Below, in pieces: positions 60,975 through 64,000 of a stretch of DNA of 64,000 nt. Both the position numbers and the translations under genes were made by a program. The number at the start of each line of letters is the position of its first letter. The first letter of the stretch is position 1. Source of the stretch: Halalkalicoccus paucihalophilus (lineage in GTDB: Archaea; Halobacteriota; Halobacteria; Halobacteriales; Halalkalicoccaceae); assembly GCF_001593955.1 (NCBI RefSeq), contig NZ_LTAZ01000011.1:1-64000 (forward strand). The letters run 5' to 3'. The notes beneath the pieces were generated by a model, which saw only the letters and a program-made list of their open reading frames with translations, did no database searches and was not told where the DNA came from.

Positions 60975-61602
60975 AGTAGAGTACGGTTCGAGTATCAATA
61001 AAAAGGTACTGTATCTATAAATTAGTCTCTTGTCGACCATATTTCAATTGAGTGAGATATACGGCTACTCATGTCGAATTTCATATCCCTCGATTACTTG
61101 CGAATGCAAATACAAATACAAGTATAAATACGAGTACGGTCCCGGGTGTCAAGGCGGCTAGGAGAAGGAATGTCAATCCGACGAATGACGGGCATCGGCA
61201 CACGAGGGCTGATCCCGCTTACGACCTCTTCGCCGCGGCGTACGTGGAAGCGTTCTTCCGCCCCTGACCCCACGGACGTCGTCTGTGCGATCGACATCGA
61301 GAACCAAAGAACGCTACGAGCACCAGATCGTGTGCGGCGTGCTGTTCGTCGGGTGGTGCGGCCTCCGGAATGTACCGGCCGGGCGTATCGAGGGCTATGC
61401 CGTAGCGGGCGTGCTCGCGCTGAATTCGCGCTGTCTATACTATCGTCGACACGACCCGGCCTCCGTAGTCGGTGGCCTCGACGTACCGGCCTGGAACGTA
61501 TCACTGGACCCGAGCGGCAACGATTCCGACGAGTAGTCCCCATCCATTCGGAAACACATTCTATAATCTAAACTTTTATATACGTAATAGGACACTAAAT
61601 TA
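60975..61602. other. Intergenic DNA with overlapping unresolved frames
   Basis: About 630 bases. Plus-strand frames at 61190-61540 give plausible but broken pieces (DPAYDLFAAAYVEAFF in one frame; CGVLFVGWCGLRNVPAGRIE in another), which might be a frameshifted gene. No family is recognised. AT-rich at 60990-61040 and 61555-61600, likely promoters for the epimerase and the small membrane protein. Confidence 0.35.
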
Positions 61603-61881
61603 ATGGCTGACCCGTTGACCGCGCTCGTATTCGACTCACTTATCCCCCACGGGTTGGTCATCCTGGTCATCGTCTTCGTTCTCGAGGGCCTCGTCATCGG
61701 CAAACTCCTTCCGAGGGAAGCCGTCCTCGTGGCCGCGATTCTCCTCTTCAGCCACCTCTCGCCCGAAATCGACCCGACTGTCGCCTCGGAGATCTCCATC
61801 GCTCACGCTTCGGTGATCATCGTCGCCTTCGCCTCGACACGCCCGGTCGTGGTGGCGACATTAGTCTACGTCTTCGTTTGA
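61603..61881 (+). CDS. Small membrane protein, possibly a truncated DedA-type protein
   Basis: A 92-residue protein with three hydrophobic segments. LVILVIVFVLEGLVIGKLLP then REAVLVAAILLFS recalls the first part of DedA-family proteins (a Glu in the first helix, then a loop and helix), but the later Gly/Pro/Arg-containing core is missing. Its last 21 bases overlap the end of the AI-2E gene on the other strand. It may be a truncated relic or a short relative. Confidence 0.55.
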   Translation: MADPLTALVFDSLIPHGLVILVIVFVLEGLVIGKLLPREAVLVAAILLFSHLSPEIDPTVASEISIAHASVIIVAFASTRPVVVATLVYVFV

Positions 61882-63009
61882 GCCCTCGTCGTCTGCATTG
61901 CCCGTTGCCGACGCAGGGTCCCTCCTCGCTCCGACACTCCCCATGCCGTCGTGTGAAGCGTGGGCAGTCGACCCACGACTACGATCCCCCGTGTGCGCTC
62001 GAGCGAAGCAATCGAGGGTGAGTTTCACACCGCCGAGGACGACGGGACCGATGAACAGCCCGACGGCGCCGAAGACGACGAGCCCGCCGAAGATGCCGAC
62101 GACGACGATCGCGGAGTTGAAGGCGCTGGTCTGGCCGATCAACGCGGGCCGGAAGTACGTATCCGAGAAGGTCACCAGCAGTCCGTACACGACCATCGCC
62201 GCGCCGGCGGTCGGCCGCCCCATCACGACGAGATAGGTCGCCGCCGGAATCCACACCCCGAACGCGCCGACGAGGGGCAGCAGTGTCAGAACGAACGTGG
62301 CGACGGTGAGAAAGACGACCGCCGGAACGCCAGCGACCAGCAGCCCGATCCCGAGCGCCACCGCCTGAATGGCGGCGACGGCGACGTTCCCGACGACCGA
62401 GGCCCACATGAGCTGGTCGAGTCCCGCACGGAGGTCGTCCAGAATCTCGTCCTCGATCGGCAACACCCACTGGAACCACGCGAGGAGCCGTTGCCCGTCC
62501 CGCAACAGCGCGAAGAGCACGAACAGCGTGATGGTCAGCCCGATGAACAGACTCGGCAGGCTGCCGACGACGTTGATCGCTCCCATCGTGATCTCCCGGA
62601 TCCCCGTCGCGACCCGCTCTTGGTGTGACTCGTAGAGGGTGACGAGATCGACGGCATATCCGCTGGTCTCGATTGCGTCCTCGATCGTGCCGACGTTGAG
62701 CTGTCCCTGCCTAAACGAGGTGACGACCCCGAGTGACTGTTGGACGGCGATCATGACGACGTAGACCAGTGGGAGCAAGACGAGGAGTAACGTGGCCACG
62801 ACGAGGGCAATTGCCGCAATTGTCGGCCTGACATACCGCTCGAGGCGTTGTTGGATGGGATACAGGATATACGCGAGCACGACGCCGAACAGGACGAACT
62901 GGAAGTACGGTAGCAGAACGGACAGCCCGAGGAGACCGCTCAGTAGCGCGAGGACAGTCAAGCCGGGTTGCTTGACGATCCACTCCGGCGGATCGGGACT
63001 GGGTGGCAT
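61861..63009 (-). CDS. AI-2E family transporter (PerM/TqsA-like), copy 2
   Basis: A 382-residue protein with about eight hydrophobic segments and the same landmarks as the copy at 40.7 kb: GVVLAYILYPIQQRLERYVR, LFVLFALLRDGQRLLAWFQW, DTYFRPALIGQTSAFNSAIV and GAVGLFIGPVVLGG. The C-terminal 50 residues are polar and unconserved. The family includes exporters of signalling molecules and Na+/H+ antiporters; substrate unknown. GC content is higher than in copy 1, so the two are old paralogues or were gained separately. Confidence 0.87.
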   Translation of the reverse strand: MPPSPDPPEWIVKQPGLTVLALLSGLLGLSVLLPYFQFVLFGVVLAYILYPIQQRLERYVRPTIAAIALVVATLLLVLLPLVYVVMIAVQQSLGVVTSFRQGQLNVGTIEDAIETSGYAVDLVTLYESHQERVATGIREITMGAINVVGSLPSLFIGLTITLFVLFALLRDGQRLLAWFQWVLPIEDEILDDLRAGLDQLMWASVVGNVAVAAIQAVALGIGLLVAGVPAVVFLTVATFVLTLLPLVGAFGVWIPAATYLVVMGRPTAGAAMVVYGLLVTFSDTYFRPALIGQTSAFNSAIVVVGIFGGLVVFGAVGLFIGPVVLGGVKLTLDCFARAHTGDRSRGSTAHASHDGMGSVGARRDPASATGNADDEGSNEDVD

Positions 63010-63068
63010 GTACAGCGATCCAACGGCCTGCTCAATGAGCCCATTGATACAGCGTGCCGGACGTGCCC

Positions 63069-63233
63069 ATGGCGGAACCAGCAGAAGAACACGCAGGAGA
63101 GCCCATCACGTACCTCGCGCACACCGCGATGCTCCGCCGGATCGACCGGGGGACGAACCTGACCGACGAGAGCCCCACCGATCCGTCTCATCCCAGCCAT
63201 CGTCATCTACTGACTACCGCATCCCGAACCTAG
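63069..63233 (+). CDS. Possible 54-residue protein
   Basis: An open frame from ATG 63069: MAEPAEEHAGEPITYLAHTA, then MLRRIDRGTNLTDESPTDPS and a His-rich end. It has host-like codon use and ends 33 bases before the dehydrogenase start, so it may be the first gene of that operon. No family is recognised and the ORF is short. Confidence 0.35.
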   Translation: MAEPAEEHAGEPITYLAHTAMLRRIDRGTNLTDESPTDPSHPSHRHLLTTASRT

Positions 63234-63266
63234 ACAAGCGTTCACACCAGTTGATTCGAGCGAGAG

Positions 63267-64000
63267 ATGAGTCAAACTCCAGATCCAGACGTCCTCGTTC
63301 TCCGAGGCAGCGCACATGGTATTCCTGCGGAAGAATACAGAGACGAACTTCAGGACCGACTCCCGGACCACCGGATCGCATTCGCTCGGACGCCACACCA
63401 GGAACGCGAGCTCATTCGAACGGCACGGGTCGTCTCGACGACCGCCATCGACGACGAACTCCTCGCACAAGCGGAGAACCTCGAACTGTTCGCGGGCGTC
63501 GCCGCCGGCTATGGTCATCTCCCGCTTGAGACGTTCGCGGAGATGGGCGTTACTGCCACGACCGCATCCGGCATCCATGCGCCGAACATCGCCGAACAGG
63601 TTCTCGGTTACCTGTTGACGATGACGCGTCGCCTCCGGGAAGGCTGGCGCCGCCAACAGCGCCACGAGTGGCGCCATTACCAAGCCGGCGAACTCAAGGA
63701 CAGTACTGTCACCGTCGTTGGGCTCGGTGCGATCGGGCAGGCGATCGTCCAACGCCTTTCCGGGTTCGAAGTCGAAACCATTGGTGTTCGCTATACTCCC
63801 GAGAAGGGCGGGCCGACCGACGAGGTCATCGGTTTCGACACTGACGCCGTTCACGACGCCCTCGCCCGGACGGACCATCTCGTCATCGCCTCCCCGCTTA
63901 CCGAGACGACCCGTGGGCTGATCGATGCCGACGCATTCGAGACGCTTCCGCCGGATGCAACACTGATAAACATCGGGCGGGGCCCCATCGTCGAGACGGA
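63267..64000 (+). CDS. D-2-hydroxyacid dehydrogenase, cut by the window edge
   Basis: A frame from ATG 63267 (MSQTPDPDVLVLRGSAHGIP) open to the edge, 244 residues seen. The substrate-binding part includes LELFAGVAAGYGHLPLETFA and GIHAPNIAEQVLGYLLTMTR. The NAD-binding fold starts at VTVVGLGAIGQAIVQRLSGF, and TLINIGRGPIVET precedes the edge. These are the landmarks of the phosphoglycerate/D-lactate dehydrogenase family. It would reduce a 2-keto acid to a D-2-hydroxy acid. The catalytic His lies beyond the edge. Confidence 0.9.
   Translation, partial: MSQTPDPDVLVLRGSAHGIPAEEYRDELQDRLPDHRIAFARTPHQERELIRTARVVSTTAIDDELLAQAENLELFAGVAAGYGHLPLETFAEMGVTATTASGIHAPNIAEQVLGYLLTMTRRLREGWRRQQRHEWRHYQAGELKDSTVTVVGLGAIGQAIVQRLSGFEVETIGVRYTPEKGGPTDEVIGFDTDAVHDALARTDHLVIASPLTETTRGLIDADAFETLPPDATLINIGRGPIVET

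Noticed and set aside
61285..61536. 83-codon plus-strand frame before the small membrane protein
   Set aside because: Competing frames of similar quality overlap it, with no family match; it may be a frameshifted relic but cannot be supported as a gene.
1..64000. CRISPR array or tRNA genes
   Set aside because: No regularly spaced repeats were seen. No T-loop and anticodon-stem arrangement of a tRNA was recognised by eye, though a covariance-model scan would be needed to be certain.

Overview
The window comes from a halophilic archaeon (class Halobacteria). The evidence is the acidic coding bias of most predicted proteins, twin-arginine signals on several exported proteins, archaeal DUF58, DUF1616, Orc1/Cdc6 and AI-2E-type genes, GTG and ATG starts with 4-base ATGA overlaps, and relics of IS200/IS605-type TnpB elements of the haloarchaeal kind. 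The genus cannot be read from the sequence. No rRNA, tRNA or CRISPR array was seen.

Layout. 1-6.5 kb: the start of a beta-helix surface protein with a Tat-exported partner, then gene-poor, decaying DNA holding two TnpB relics, a Nudix hydrolase and an Excalibur-type lipoprotein. 6.5-10 kb: a three-gene translationally coupled operon (DUF58 protein, membrane protein, coiled-coil membrane protein). 10-23 kb: a sugar-acid dehydratase of the enolase superfamily, a GntP-type permease, a DUF1254/DUF1214-like Tat protein preceded by a small Cys-bearing ORF, a large adhesin-like surface protein, a sugar nucleotidyltransferase and a DUF1616 protein.

22.7-38.5 kb: a surface-glycan locus. It holds a polyprenyl-phosphate-type GT2, a MOP-family flippase, a GT-C-like integral membrane protein, a pyruvyl-transferase-like protein, three GT4 enzymes and four alkaline-phosphatase-superfamily enzymes. 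About 24.7-33.3 kb is AT-rich and unlike its surroundings, which suggests transfer. The nucleotidyltransferase at 20.2 kb and the epimerase at 60.1 kb would supply activated sugars. The likely product is a lipid-linked, acid-decorated oligosaccharide for S-layer or wall glycosylation, but this is inferred.

38.6-47 kb: a small accessory module (winged helix and CxxC proteins), an AI-2E-family exporter-like protein, a 3-hydroxyacyl-CoA dehydrogenase, a universal stress protein and a secreted GH3 glycosidase. 47-51.3 kb: a toxin-antitoxin and plasmid graveyard (AbrB remnant, HTH plus TumE-like pair, truncated Orc1/Cdc6, wHTH-PIN pair, TnpB relic, wHTH-PemK/MazF pair). 51.4-64 kb: an alcohol dehydrogenase, a YdjM-type membrane protein, a universal-stress gene split by DNA carrying a helix-hairpin-helix gene, a polysaccharide-deacetylase-like protein behind a transposase tail, small zinc-finger proteins, a two-domain DUF4399 lipoprotein, a GC-rich hairpin-rich block, the epimerase, a second AI-2E paralogue and the start of a D-2-hydroxyacid dehydrogenase.

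The observations most worth following are the phosphatase-superfamily/glycosyltransferase locus with its internal composition breakpoint, the toxin-antitoxin island with visible candidate operators, and the small Cys-bearing peptide ORF upstream of the DUF1254-like gene.
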